Shown piece by piece: positions 36,277 through 45,648 of a stretch of DNA of 64,000 nucleotides. How positions within the stretch are numbered: position 1 is the stretch's first letter; each line of letters begins with the position of its first letter. A program made the translations under genes and the position numbers. The stretch comes from M3007 sp032115775 (GTDB taxonomy: Bacteria > Bacteroidota > Bacteroidia > Chitinophagales > Saprospiraceae), in the NCBI GenBank assembly GCA_032115775.1, contig JAUMBL010000060.1:1-64000 (forward strand). The letters run 5' to 3'. The notes under the pieces were generated by a model that saw nothing but the letters and a program-made list of their open reading frames with translations, made no database searches and had not been told where the DNA came from.

Positions 36277-37074
36277 ATGTCAGATCCTATCCAACGCTAC
36301 ATCCAAAGCCGCCGCGCCGAATTCGACGCCGCCCAACCCGACCCTGCCTGCTGGGACTCGGTGGAAAAGGCGCTGCAGCGCCGGCAGGACGCCGATGCGC
36401 TGGAGCGCTTCCTGCTCGATCACCGCTTGCTGCTGGACGCCGCCGAGCCGCCCGCAACGGTGTGGAACCGCCTGGCGGCGCAACTGGCGCCGACGGCGAC
36501 CGACCCGCTGGAGGACTACCTCTTGCAAAATCGCGGCGATCTGGACGCCGCGCTGCCGAGCGGAACGATCTGGCGCCGGATTGAAGCAGCATTGCCGACC
36601 GCAAAACCTGCCGGCGGCAGCGGCCTCCGCGCCCTACCCTGGAGCCGCGCCCTGCTGCGCGCAGCCGCAGCCGTCGCCCTGCTGCTGACCGGCGCCGGAC
36701 TGGGAATTTGGTACGCCGGCACGACAAACAGTCGGGCCGCGCAAGGCCTGTCCCTGAGCGAATTGTCGCCCGAATACGCCGAACTGGAACGCTACTACCA
36801 ACATGACATCGCAGGAAAAAAAGAAAAACTGGCCGAATTCGCCGGCTACCGCGACCAGGAAGTGCTCGCCGACCTGCAACAAATGGATAATATGATGGCG
36901 GAACTACAACGCGAACTCGCCGATGTGCCGCCCGCAAACCGGGAGAAAGTCGTACATGCCATGATCGAAAATTACCAGGCCAAAGCAGCCATCCTCCAGC
37001 GCGTCCTGGAGTATCTGCAACAATCGTCCACTTCACGTTCTAAAAATTACAACCATGATCCGCAGCATATCTAA
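36277..37074 (+). CDS. Putative membrane anti-sigma factor with three N-terminal repeats
   Basis: A 265-residue single-span protein. The first 110 residues contain three copies of one helical unit, each about 35-38 residues: IQRYIQSRRAEFDAAQPDP, LERFLLDHRLLLDAAEPPA and LEDYLLQNRGDLDAALPSG, each followed by a W and a hydrophobic helix. One membrane helix (about 127-150, LLRAAAAVALLLTGAGLGIWYAG) separates it from a helical periplasmic part (QHDIAGKKEKLAEFAGY and a coiled coil). Position after an ECF sigma gene and topology fit an anti-sigma factor of a type without a zinc finger. It overlaps the next gene by 20 nt. Function is inferred from context. Confidence 0.72.
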   Translation: MSDPIQRYIQSRRAEFDAAQPDPACWDSVEKALQRRQDADALERFLLDHRLLLDAAEPPATVWNRLAAQLAPTATDPLEDYLLQNRGDLDAALPSGTIWRRIEAALPTAKPAGGSGLRALPWSRALLRAAAAVALLLTGAGLGIWYAGTTNSRAAQGLSLSELSPEYAELERYYQHDIAGKKEKLAEFAGYRDQEVLADLQQMDNMMAELQRELADVPPANREKVVHAMIENYQAKAAILQRVLEYLQQSSTSRSKNYNHDPQHI

Positions 37075-38191
37075 AGTGTTCTCTATCCTGACACTCCTCG
37101 TCGCCGTGACGACCGCCGGCGCCCCACTCCACGCCGCCCCGAATAACGGCCCGGAACGGGAATTTAGCAAAACCATCAGCCGGGAATTCGCCACCAGCGC
37201 CACCGGCACAACCGCACTGTACAACCGGTACGGCAAGGTGAATGTCAATACCTGGAACAATAAATCGGTAAAAATTGATATCACCATCCTCGTCAATGCG
37301 AAAGACCAACGCGCGGCCGACCGCGTGTTTGATAAAATCAAAATCAATTTTACCAATACCATCGGGTATGTAAAGGCCGAAACCATCCTCGAGGAAATCA
37401 AAGCCGGCGGCTGGTACGGGGATTGCCAGGATTTTAAAATAAATTATGAGGTCTGGATGCCCGTAGCCAACCAACTCGACCTTAAAAATAAGTACGGGAA
37501 CGCCTACGTTTCGGAACTCGACGGCAAAATGCTGGCCGAAATCAAATACGGCGACCTCCGTACCGAAGCGATCCGAAACGACGCCGACCTCCTGCTCGCC
37601 TATGGCAACGGCTCGATCGCCAAGGTAAACAATCTCTCGGCGCAGGTAAGCTACGGTGGAATCTCCGTCACGGAAGCAAATGATATCCAACTCGATTCCA
37701 AATATTCCGAGTGCACGGTGGAAAAAAGCGGCAATTTTCGCGCCACGTCTAAATACGACGATTTCAAACTGGGCACGCTGGACGACCTGAAAATCCAAAC
37801 AAAATACGCCAACCTCCGCGTGCGCAATGCCCGCTCCGCCCTGATCACGGCACAATATACGGATGTAAAAATGGAGTCGGTGGGCGAATACCTGAACGCG
37901 GATCTGGCGTACGGCGGACTAAAAATCAGCCAACTCGCCCGCGGCTTCCGCGAGGTGGCCGTGGTCGGAAAATATACGGACGTGGAACTCAATGTGGAAC
38001 GCGGGGCGGTTTTTCGGTTCGACACCGACGTGTCGTACGCCGGCGCGCATTATCCGCAGGCGGCCGTCGTACGGCTGCGCGACGATTCGGCGATGCGCCA
38101 GGTATCCAGCGGTTTTGTCGGCTCCAGCGACGCCAAAGGGATTGTGAGAACGCGGCTGAGTTATGGCGATTTGAAGATCCGGCAGTACTAA
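37055..38191 (+). CDS. Exported beta-solenoid-like protein (DUF4097-like)
   Basis: A 378-residue exported protein (signal peptide MIRSISKVFSILTLLVAVTTAGAPLHAA). The mature chain is built of short repeating strands with a recurrent motif of the form KY-x-(D/N)-x-x-hydrophobic (NKYGNAYVSELDG, IKYGDLRTEAIRN, SKYSECTVEKSGN, TKYANLRVRNARS), typical of DUF4097/adhesin-like right-handed beta-helix proteins. It overlaps the end of the anti-sigma gene, so it is translationally coupled and is a probable sensor or output of the sigma system. Surface or periplasmic location; ligand unknown. Confidence 0.72.
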   Translation: MIRSISKVFSILTLLVAVTTAGAPLHAAPNNGPEREFSKTISREFATSATGTTALYNRYGKVNVNTWNNKSVKIDITILVNAKDQRAADRVFDKIKINFTNTIGYVKAETILEEIKAGGWYGDCQDFKINYEVWMPVANQLDLKNKYGNAYVSELDGKMLAEIKYGDLRTEAIRNDADLLLAYGNGSIAKVNNLSAQVSYGGISVTEANDIQLDSKYSECTVEKSGNFRATSKYDDFKLGTLDDLKIQTKYANLRVRNARSALITAQYTDVKMESVGEYLNADLAYGGLKISQLARGFREVAVVGKYTDVELNVERGAVFRFDTDVSYAGAHYPQAAVVRLRDDSAMRQVSSGFVGSSDAKGIVRTRLSYGDLKIRQY

Positions 38192-38209
38192 TACCGCGAC
38201 CGGTGCGGG

Positions 38210-38968
38210 TCACCGCGTCAGCACGATATAGTCCCGCAAGACCGTTTTGAGAAACTCCTCGCGGTCACCGGGCCTCCGTTCAACCCCCAGCAGCGGCATC
38301 AGGTGCGTCACCAGGTCTTCCAGTATTTCCTCGTGCGCCTGGTTGGGGTACTGCCGCAGGCGCGTCAATACGGTTTTGATCACCACCATATCCTGCTCCT
38401 GCAGATTGCGCACCTGCGGATAACTCGGCGTGTAATTTTCCAGTGAGGAGATATTCAGAATGTCTTTCAACTGAAAATGAAACTGTTTTCCCTGTATCCT
38501 GATCACGGCGGTGTGCGCCGCCATATCGCCCAGGCGTCGTTGATTGGGGCTGATTTGGATCAGCAGCGCGCCGACCAGTCCGCCCGAAAAAAAGGTGTCC
38601 ACAAGCTGGAGCAGGGTGCGTAAAGCCGCATCGCTCCAGTCCGGGTCTTTCCCGTCTAGGCGTACCACCTTGATTCCAAAGGCTTTTTTCCCGGGGGTCT
38701 GACCGGATTTTCGGGTTTCAAAAAAAATATTGTATCCGAAAAACAACAAGAAAGGGAGCAGGACAAGAAAAATAATCAGGCCGTATTCCCAATCGTCGTT
38801 GCCCGTCGCGCGCGTGAGGGTAATCAGGAGGGTCACGCCGAGCAGGTAGCCTATTGCGAGAATCAGTATATCGAGCAGAAACGCCAGTAGGCGCGCGTAC
38901 AAGCCCGCCAACTCGTAGGTGATGACGACGTTTTGCGTGGTGGTGATATCTATTGTTTTGGATGCCAT
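38210..38968 (-). CDS. RDD family membrane protein
   Basis: A 252-residue protein with the RDD domain. The N-terminus ITYELAGLYARLLAFLLDILILAIGYLLG contains the RDD-type Arg-Ala pattern and first membrane helix, followed by helices LIIFLVLLPFLLFFGYNIF and VDTFFSGGLVGALLIQISP, and the family motif SGQTPGKKAFGIKVVR. A cytoplasmic C-terminal region of about 90 residues follows. RDD proteins have been linked to sodium or proton exchange and to osmoadaptation, but most are uncharacterised. On the minus strand TATCTTTC (38999-39006) resembles a -7 element. It is convergent with the preceding gene, with stops 18 bp apart. Confidence 0.85.
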   Translation of the reverse strand: MASKTIDITTTQNVVITYELAGLYARLLAFLLDILILAIGYLLGVTLLITLTRATGNDDWEYGLIIFLVLLPFLLFFGYNIFFETRKSGQTPGKKAFGIKVVRLDGKDPDWSDAALRTLLQLVDTFFSGGLVGALLIQISPNQRRLGDMAAHTAVIRIQGKQFHFQLKDILNISSLENYTPSYPQVRNLQEQDMVVIKTVLTRLRQYPNQAHEEILEDLVTHLMPLLGVERRPGDREEFLKTVLRDYIVLTR

Positions 38969-39182
38969 TGGCGCACACCGGGGATGATTTCAGAAGGCGA
39001 AAGATACGCATTTCCCTGAAATAACGCTGTCGCGCGGGATTTTGCGCAGCGCAGAAAACGCGCCGACGGCGGGCGGTGATGAATTTCATGCGCACAGCTG
39101 ATCTGTTGCAGTTTTTTTGCCGATAGCGCGTCGGAACTTGCGGTATTAAACGCGCCACGCGTTTGCTGTTTTTATAAAATAG

Positions 39183-39344
39183 GTAACTACTTAGCCGGTC
39201 GCGTCTGAGACAAAAAAGGATCCGTTTTTTGCCAGACGAAGCGATTTTTTGCAGGCCGTAGCAGCGCTACGGTCAAAAAAAATTGCGAAGTATGGCGGAA
39301 AATGGGACTTTTTGGGCCAGACAGCGAGCCGGCTAAGTAGTTAC
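39183..39344. mobile_element. 162-bp palindromic MITE copy 4, directly upstream of ppdK
   Basis: Perfect 16-bp inverted repeats and the 8-bp target duplication TAAAATAG (39175-39182 and 39345-39352). The right end is 13 bp before the ppdK ATG. The rest of the 38969-39357 gap, left of the element, holds no gene. Confidence 0.97.
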
Positions 39345-39357
39345 TAAAATAGATACC

Positions 39358-42096
39358 ATGAATACTGCCGCTACTACAAAAACTGTCTATCGCTTCGGCG
39401 CCGGGAGCGCCGAGGGCGACGCGTCCATGAAACACCTCCTGGGTGGAAAAGGCGCCAACCTCGCTGAAATGTGCCGACTGGGCATCCCGGTGCCGGCAGG
39501 CTTTACCATCACCACGGAAGCCTGCAACCTGTATGCACAACACGGCCGGGCTTTTGCCCTGGAATTGCTCGACCAGGAGGTACGGGTCGGCGTCGCCTTC
39601 ATCGAGCAGGAAATGCGAAAAAAATTCGGCGACAACACTGACCCGCTGCTGCTATCCGTCCGCTCCGGCGCCCGCGCCTCCATGCCCGGCATGATGGATA
39701 CAATCCTAAACCTGGGGCTGAACGACGAGGCGGTGGCCGGACTGATCGCCAAATCCGGCAACGCGCGTTTCGCCTGGGACTCTTACCGGCGCTTCATCCA
39801 GATGTACGGCGATGTGGTCATGGGCCTCAAACCAGTCTCTAAAGAAGACCACGACCCCTTCGAAATTATCATTGATATGGTAAAAGAAGAACGCGGGCTG
39901 CAATTAGACACCGACCTGAGCGCGGACGACTTGCAGGAACTGGTCGCCCGCTTCAAGGCGCTGATTCGCGCCCGCCTGGGCCGCGATTTTCCGACCGACC
40001 CCTGGGAGCAACTCTGGGGAGCGGTAGTGGCCGTTTTCGAAAGCTGGAACAACGAACGCGCGCGGGTGTACCGCGCCCTGAACGAAATCCCGGAATCCTG
40101 GGGCACAGCCGTGAACGTCCAGGCCATGGTGTTCGGCAATCTGGGCGACACCAGCGCGACCGGCGTGGCGTTCACCCGCGACGCCGGAACCGGCGAGGAT
40201 CTGTTCAACGGCGAATTTCTCGTCAACGCCCAAGGGGAAGATGTCGTGGCCGGTATCCGAACGCCGCAGCAGATAACCCTCGAAGGCGCCCGCCGCTGGG
40301 CGCAACTCGCCCGCGTCAGCGAAGCAGAAAGAAAATCCCGGTACCCCTCGCTCGAAGAACTGATGCCTACGGTGTACCAACAACTGATCGAAGCGGAAAC
40401 AACCCTGGAAAACCACTACAAAGATATGCAGGATGTGGAGTTTACAATCCAGGAGGGCAAACTCTGGATGCTCCAAACGCGCACGGGCAAGCGCACCGGC
40501 GCCGCCATGGTGCGGATCGCGATGGAAATGCTCCGCCAGGGCATGATCAATGAAAAGACCGCCCTGCAACGGGTGGATCCTGCGCGCCTGGACGAACTGC
40601 TGCACCCCGTATTCGATCAACAAGCGGTTCAACAGACCGCCGTCGTCGCACGCGGTTTGCCGGCCTCACCCGGCGCCGCGACGGGTCAGATCGTGTTTTT
40701 CGCCGATGAGGCCGAAGAATGGGCCCAAAAAGGCAGGCAGGTCATCCTCGTCCGCCTCGAAACTTCGCCGGAAGACCTGCGCGGCATGAGCGTCGCCAAG
40801 GGGATCCTCACCGCCCGTGGCGGCATGACCTCGCACGCCGCCGTGGTAGCGCGCGGCATGGGCAAATGCTGTATTTCGGGCGCCGGCGCAATTCATGTGG
40901 ATTACAAGAACCGCGCAATGTACGTGGAAGATGCCGTATATCACGAGGGCGACTGGATTTCGCTCAACGGCTCTACCGGCGAGGTGTACGCCGGACAAAT
41001 TCCCACGAAAGCCGCCGAACTCAGCGGCGATTTCGGCGCGCTGATGCAACTGGCCGATCAGTATATGCGCATGGAGGTGCGCGCAAACGCCGATACGCCG
41101 GAAGAGGCCGCCACGGCCCGGCGCTTTGGCGCCACGGGTATCGGGCTATGCCGTACGGAACACATGTTTTTTGAGGGCAACCGGATCCTCGCCGTACGCG
41201 AAATGATCCTCGCCGACGACGAAGCCGGCCGCCGCAAGGCGCTCGTGAAATTGTTGCCGATGCAACGCGGCGACTTCGAGGGGCTGTTCCGCGAAATGGA
41301 CGGCCTGCCCGTCACAATCCGCCTGCTCGACCCGCCGCTGCACGAGTTCATCCCGCAGGACGAGGCTGGCCAGCGCGTCCTGGCGCAGGAAATGCGCGTG
41401 CCGCTCGGAAAAATAAAAATGCGCGTGGAGGCGCTGCACGAGTTCAATCCCATGATGGGCCACCGCGGCTGCCGACTCGGGATTACCTATCCGGAAATCA
41501 CGGAAATGCAAACCCGCGCTATCCTGGAAGCCGCGCTCAATATACAGGAAAAGGGCGTGCACGCCCGTCCGGAAATCATGATCCCGCTGGTGGGTAGCGT
41601 CCGGGAATTTGAAGCGCAGGCCGCCGTCATCCGAAAAACGGCGGAAACCGTGTTCGCCGAACGCGGACAGCGCATCCACTTCCTCCTCGGAACCATGATC
41701 GAAACGCCGCGCGCGGCCCTGGTGGCAGACAGCATCGGCGCCCAGGCCGAATTTTTCTCTTTCGGCACCAACGACCTGACGCAGATGACCCTCGGTTTTT
41801 CCCGCGACGACGCGAACAGTTTTCTGCCCGATTACCTGAAAAAAGGCATTTATGAGCGAGATCCCTTCCGTTCCATAGACCAAAAAGGGGTGGGCCAACT
41901 GGTGGAAATGGGGGTTCAAAAAGGCCGCGCAGCCCGCCAGAATCTCGAAATCGGCGTCTGCGGCGAACACGGCGGCGATCCGGCCTCCGTCCAGTTTTTC
42001 TACCGTGCCGGACTCAACTATGTGAGCTGCTCGCCGTTTCGCGTCCCGATCGCGCGGCTGGCGGCGGCGCAGGCTGCGGTGCAAAAAGCCCTTTGA
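39358..42096 (+). CDS. ppdK: Pyruvate, phosphate dikinase
   Basis: A 912-residue enzyme that interconverts pyruvate, ATP and phosphate with PEP, AMP and pyrophosphate. The nucleotide domain starts LLGGKGANLAEMCRLG; the phosphohistidine lies in GGMTSHAAVVARGMGK (His near 491) and the PEP/pyruvate domain ends with the catalytic Cys motif IGVCGEHGGDP (Cys near 867). ATGIGLCRTEHMF and the GxxPxxVRxxD-like segment LPVTIRLLDPPLHEF are also normal. Cytoplasmic. A MITE ends only 13 bp upstream of the start codon, so the native promoter has been displaced or replaced. It may work with the malic enzyme at 19593 in anaplerosis and gluconeogenesis. Confidence 0.97.
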   Translation: MNTAATTKTVYRFGAGSAEGDASMKHLLGGKGANLAEMCRLGIPVPAGFTITTEACNLYAQHGRAFALELLDQEVRVGVAFIEQEMRKKFGDNTDPLLLSVRSGARASMPGMMDTILNLGLNDEAVAGLIAKSGNARFAWDSYRRFIQMYGDVVMGLKPVSKEDHDPFEIIIDMVKEERGLQLDTDLSADDLQELVARFKALIRARLGRDFPTDPWEQLWGAVVAVFESWNNERARVYRALNEIPESWGTAVNVQAMVFGNLGDTSATGVAFTRDAGTGEDLFNGEFLVNAQGEDVVAGIRTPQQITLEGARRWAQLARVSEAERKSRYPSLEELMPTVYQQLIEAETTLENHYKDMQDVEFTIQEGKLWMLQTRTGKRTGAAMVRIAMEMLRQGMINEKTALQRVDPARLDELLHPVFDQQAVQQTAVVARGLPASPGAATGQIVFFADEAEEWAQKGRQVILVRLETSPEDLRGMSVAKGILTARGGMTSHAAVVARGMGKCCISGAGAIHVDYKNRAMYVEDAVYHEGDWISLNGSTGEVYAGQIPTKAAELSGDFGALMQLADQYMRMEVRANADTPEEAATARRFGATGIGLCRTEHMFFEGNRILAVREMILADDEAGRRKALVKLLPMQRGDFEGLFREMDGLPVTIRLLDPPLHEFIPQDEAGQRVLAQEMRVPLGKIKMRVEALHEFNPMMGHRGCRLGITYPEITEMQTRAILEAALNIQEKGVHARPEIMIPLVGSVREFEAQAAVIRKTAETVFAERGQRIHFLLGTMIETPRAALVADSIGAQAEFFSFGTNDLTQMTLGFSRDDANSFLPDYLKKGIYERDPFRSIDQKGVGQLVEMGVQKGRAARQNLEIGVCGEHGGDPASVQFFYRAGLNYVSCSPFRVPIARLAAAQAAVQKAL

Positions 42097-42122
42097 TGTT
42101 TTTTTAATCAAAATAATATTTT

Positions 42123-42216
42123 GATCCGTTGCATTTTTTTGATTTTTTTATAAAAAAAATCAAAAAAATGCAACGGATCCACATTTTATTCCGCCGCCGA
42201 AGGCGGCGGAATAAAA
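42123..42216. terminator. Composite double-hairpin terminator after ppdK
   Basis: A long stem with base GATCCGTTGC and a T/A-rich top (42123-42179) followed by TTTTATTCCGCCGCC-GAA-GGCGGCGGAATAAAA (42184-42216). It lies 27 bp after the ppdK stop. Confidence 0.85.
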
Positions 42217-42259
42217 TACTTACAAATTTTTGCATATTTGCACCGGTATTACGCGCACG

Positions 42260-43129
42260 ATGCAAACTACATCTTTAGATCATCTCCTTGCCGGCCGGCT
42301 TTTGCTTTTTTTGCTGATCATCGGCCGATCGGTTACGGGGGGCGCTCAGGCGGCCTATCCCTTCGGACTGCCCGTCGGCCCGCAATATGCCATGACGGCC
42401 ACCGGTCGAAACACCGGGCATGTACTGACCATCACGGCCTACAACCCGGCCGAGACGCCGCTGGACGTTCCGGCCGCCCTCGTGCTGATCCCCGGAACAG
42501 CCGGTACGCAAACCATGATCTGCCGGATACCTGCTGTGCGCCTGCCGGCCGGCGGCCTGCAAAATATCGTCTTGCGGGGCGAAAGTATCGCCTTCGGCCG
42601 GCCGGCGCTGGACTTGCATGCGCGCCCGGCGCCGGTAGAAACCTGGATTTCCGTCGTGCATCCGGCTGATTTGACGCCCGAACTGCCTTTGCCGGCGGGA
42701 CTTGCTCCCGTGGATACCGGCTTGCACCGCGTTTTTCTGCGCTTCCCCGGCACAGACCGGCCGATCGGATTTTTGCCGGATTTCGAAACACGCCTGCCCG
42801 ACGCCGCGCCTTTGTTGTTTGCGCTCCATGCCCGGGTGAAGCGCGCGTACGATACGGCATGGGAAGCAGGCCGCATCCGGCTGCCTTTTTCCCGCGACCA
42901 AGTATATCAAATCGGCCTTCAGCAGGCGATGTGGTATGTTTTTTCTATTTTGGAAAATACGCCTTACACGCAAACAGCCCTCCGGCAATCCCTGATCGAA
43001 CAGACCGAACGCGATCAGGGGTTGGAATACGCGGCGATGCCGGCCGCCATGCAGGCGTACATTGAGCAGAGCGCGGAGGAGATATGGGGTATGATTCGGA
43101 TGGTGGCGCGGGAGGCGGGGGTGGAGTGA
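42260..43129 (+). CDS. Exported protein of unknown function
   Basis: A 289-residue protein that I do not recognise. It has a signal peptide-like N-terminus (SLDHLLAGRLLLFLLIIGRSVTGGAQA), then a beta-rich part (AMTATGRNTGHVLTITAYNPAETPLDVPAALVLI, broken here as pieces) that reads like an Ig-fold for about 130 residues, and a helical C-terminal 100 residues with QIGLQQAMWYVFSILENTP. The frame begins at a TTG earlier, but the ATG at 42260 is a better start. It lies after ppdK behind a terminator. No neighbours suggest a role. Confidence 0.65.
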   Translation: MQTTSLDHLLAGRLLLFLLIIGRSVTGGAQAAYPFGLPVGPQYAMTATGRNTGHVLTITAYNPAETPLDVPAALVLIPGTAGTQTMICRIPAVRLPAGGLQNIVLRGESIAFGRPALDLHARPAPVETWISVVHPADLTPELPLPAGLAPVDTGLHRVFLRFPGTDRPIGFLPDFETRLPDAAPLLFALHARVKRAYDTAWEAGRIRLPFSRDQVYQIGLQQAMWYVFSILENTPYTQTALRQSLIEQTERDQGLEYAAMPAAMQAYIEQSAEEIWGMIRMVAREAGVE

Positions 43130-43159
43130 GGGTGAGCCCAATTTGACTCCTGTGTAGCG

Positions 43160-43933
43160 CTATGGAATAAATCGAGTGTCGTTATGATATTCAAGAAAGT
43201 TCCGCCCTGGCAAAAATTTCGTTGGTAATATTATTGATTGCTCATGGTACCTCAAGAATAAATCGTTGATTTGAGGCTTGTCTTTTTCGCTAAACAGTTT
43301 TGAAGATATCCTGATTGTGTACTCAGGGGTAATGGTTAATAAGCCGCACTCAAAAGCCTTATCGTGCAGTGGATTTATTGATATTCCATTAGACGGATTC
43401 AACCGGTTATTAGCATCTACGCTCCAGGGTATAATATGTCCGGCGATCAAAAGAGACGGATTTTGAATTCCAGTAATGCAACAGGTGAAGTTGTAAGAGG
43501 CCAAAACCATGTTTCGAAAGAAAGATTGCTGAAGTCTTGCTTTTACCATTTGATCTCGTGTATTACCTACTTGAGGAAAATCAATATCCGACACATTCGC
43601 TTTGGTCTCTACATTCGATTTTTGAAAATTTGCTTTCAAAATTTCGCTCTGAAAAGATAATTCATCTAAATTTTCAAAAAACTCAGCCCATATCTGTTTG
43701 TCTAGGTTACTGGCGTTAGAAGCACCTTTAATTCCTCTAATTTTCAGTGTAGGATCGAGGCTCGCAAGATTTACAAGTTTGTATGCAACAGCATTGGGGG
43801 TTCTTCCAATTAGGTTGGCAAAATGGACTATCTCGGGATTTCTGCTGTGTAGCTTGCCGAATGGGATTTGGCAATATAAATTTACGGCTAGGATGAGCTC
43901 CTCCCTGCTCCAGGGTGTTTGACCTTTTTTCAT
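43160..43933 (-). CDS. HNH endonuclease, probably acquired
   Basis: A 257-residue protein with an HNH nuclease domain: FTCCITGI supplies an early Cys, followed by AGHIIPWSVDANNRLNPSNGI and NPLHDKAFECGLLTI (first His, then Asn and His of the fold). The N-terminal part, beginning MKKGQTPWSREELILAVNLYCQ and continuing with NLIGRTPNAVAYKLVNLASL, is a helix-turn-helix-like recognition module seen in restriction-type HNH proteins. Its codons are A/T-rich (about 38-40% GC by eye) compared with the surrounding genes, which suggests transfer. No methylase or mobile gene is next to it. Possible role: a standalone restriction or phage-defence nuclease. Confidence 0.85.
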   Translation of the reverse strand: MKKGQTPWSREELILAVNLYCQIPFGKLHSRNPEIVHFANLIGRTPNAVAYKLVNLASLDPTLKIRGIKGASNASNLDKQIWAEFFENLDELSFQSEILKANFQKSNVETKANVSDIDFPQVGNTRDQMVKARLQQSFFRNMVLASYNFTCCITGIQNPSLLIAGHIIPWSVDANNRLNPSNGISINPLHDKAFECGLLTITPEYTIRISSKLFSEKDKPQINDLFLRYHEQSIILPTKFLPGRNFLEYHNDTRFIP

Positions 43934-44012
43934 TTGAGCGTCTATTTACTTGTTAGATACTTATCTAATGCCGTACCAGGCCCGAATCACTTTTTTTGTC
44001 TCTTTTTCACCC

Positions 44013-45542
44013 TCATCCCCGCCCCGACCCAATCACCCGGCGGTCATACCAAAACACCGCCAACGCGGAAAAAAGCCCCAGGCCTGCAAACCCGGCCCAC
44101 ATAATTTCCGGCTTAGAGACGCCCTCCGGGCCAAAATACCCATACATCTGCCCGGATAAAATACCGCCAAACAGATTGCCCAGCGCGATACACCAGTAAA
44201 AATACCCCATGTACATCGCTACTTTGTCGGGCGGCGCGATCCGACCGGTGTACTCTTTGGCTTTTGGACTGGCCATCATCTCGCCGAAGGCAAAAATCAC
44301 CACCCCGGCGAACACCATCCAGCCCGTAGTGCCAAATATCAACACGGAAAAACTAACCGCCGTAATCAGCACGCCCCAAAAAATCGTGGTAAAAGGCTTC
44401 AGGCGCGTCACCAGATAGGAAACAAATACCTGGAACAGAATAATCGCGCCGGCGTCGAAGTTGATCATATATTCCGGATTCACCTGACCAGGCGTCGCCA
44501 TGGCCTTATTGAGCGAATCCGCCCAGGCCGGCAAGCCTACCGCCCGGAAGAACCCGGTAAAGGCCGACAGGACATCGCTCGTATCCGTGAAATCGCGAAT
44601 ATACAAAGGCAGCGTATAAAATAATTGGTTGAAGCAGGTCCAAAAACCCGACATCATCAGCAAAAAAAGCCCGAATCGCCAGTCGCCCAACTGCATCGGT
44701 TGGCGGTACCAGACAGGATTATTGCGATTTTTGACCAGAAAATCATAACCGAAGTTCAAGACGACCCAAATTGCCGAGATCAACAGGATATGGTTCCAAT
44801 TGAAATTTTCGCCTTTCGCATATTTGGATCCCAACACCAGAAAAGCCAACAGACCAAACACAAACAGGAAAAAACGGCCGTTGCCCAGCACCTCCACCAT
44901 ATCGGAAAGCACCTTTTTCAGCGTACGGCGGTCGGCGGCAGCCGTTTCGGCAGAAGGGTCTTTAAAGAAGAAGAACAGGATGATAAAATTGAGCGCAATC
45001 CAGCCGGAGGACGCCATGAACACGTACTTCCAGTCCCAGCCGCGCACCACGCCGGCTACAATCGGCCCCAAAAATCCGCCGATATTCACCATCATGTAAA
45101 AAATACCAAAGCCCATGGAAGCCGTGCGCTCGCTCGTCATCTTAGAAATAGAGCCGACTACCACCGGTTTGAACATCGCCGCGCCCATCGCCACCAGCAT
45201 AAAAGCCAGGAAAAAAGTGGGGAAGGTCTTGAACTGTCCGAGTAAATAATACGCCGGGGTCAATACCAGAAAAGCCGCCAACAGCATTTTTTTGTAGCCG
45301 TAGCGATCGGCCAAGGCGCCGGTCACCACCGGAAACAGGTACAGAAAGAAGGTAACCACCCCCTGCAGCACCCCGCGATCCTGGTCTGAAAATCCCAGCC
45401 CGCCTTCCGACACTTTTCCGGTGATATACAGCGAAGAGACGGCGAAAAAGCCGTACCAAGCCATACGTTCAAAAATCTCCATGGTGTTCACGGCCCAGAA
45501 GGCGCCGGGGAACTCGCGCAATTTGATGTTGTTATTTCCCAT
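44013..45542 (-). CDS. POT/PTR-family proton-dependent transporter (MFS)
   Basis: A 509-residue transporter with twelve or more membrane helices. The N-terminal motif MEIFERMAWYGFF matches ExxERFxYY of proton-coupled oligopeptide transporters (E22, E25, R26), which bind protons, and GALADRYGYKKMLL is the MFS loop. Helix 4-5 region has FGIFYMMVNIGGFLGPIV. It is expected in the inner membrane, taking up di/tripeptides or related compounds. Substrate not determined. It has a clear promoter (45583-45614) and stands alone, convergent with the acquired HNH gene across a small gap (43934-44012). Confidence 0.9.
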   Translation of the reverse strand: MGNNNIKLREFPGAFWAVNTMEIFERMAWYGFFAVSSLYITGKVSEGGLGFSDQDRGVLQGVVTFFLYLFPVVTGALADRYGYKKMLLAAFLVLTPAYYLLGQFKTFPTFFLAFMLVAMGAAMFKPVVVGSISKMTSERTASMGFGIFYMMVNIGGFLGPIVAGVVRGWDWKYVFMASSGWIALNFIILFFFFKDPSAETAAADRRTLKKVLSDMVEVLGNGRFFLFVFGLLAFLVLGSKYAKGENFNWNHILLISAIWVVLNFGYDFLVKNRNNPVWYRQPMQLGDWRFGLFLLMMSGFWTCFNQLFYTLPLYIRDFTDTSDVLSAFTGFFRAVGLPAWADSLNKAMATPGQVNPEYMINFDAGAIILFQVFVSYLVTRLKPFTTIFWGVLITAVSFSVLIFGTTGWMVFAGVVIFAFGEMMASPKAKEYTGRIAPPDKVAMYMGYFYWCIALGNLFGGILSGQMYGYFGPEGVSKPEIMWAGFAGLGLFSALAVFWYDRRVIGSGRG

Positions 45543-45582
45543 GTGTTGCGGTTAGGTGCAGGTGAAAGATGTTCGCCAAAGG

Positions 45583-45614
45583 CAAAAATAGGCAGGAAAA
45601 TCTCCTGTATCCAA
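45583..45614 (-). promoter_or_regulatory. Bacteroidota-type promoter for the POT transporter
   Basis: On the minus strand TTG (45612-45614), 21 bp, then TATTTTTG (45583-45590), an exact TAnnTTTG. The predicted transcript start near 45576 gives a leader of about 34 nt before the ATG at 45542. Confidence 0.65.
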
Positions 45615-45648
45615 TAATTCCCTAAAAATGGAATGATACAAGCAAATT

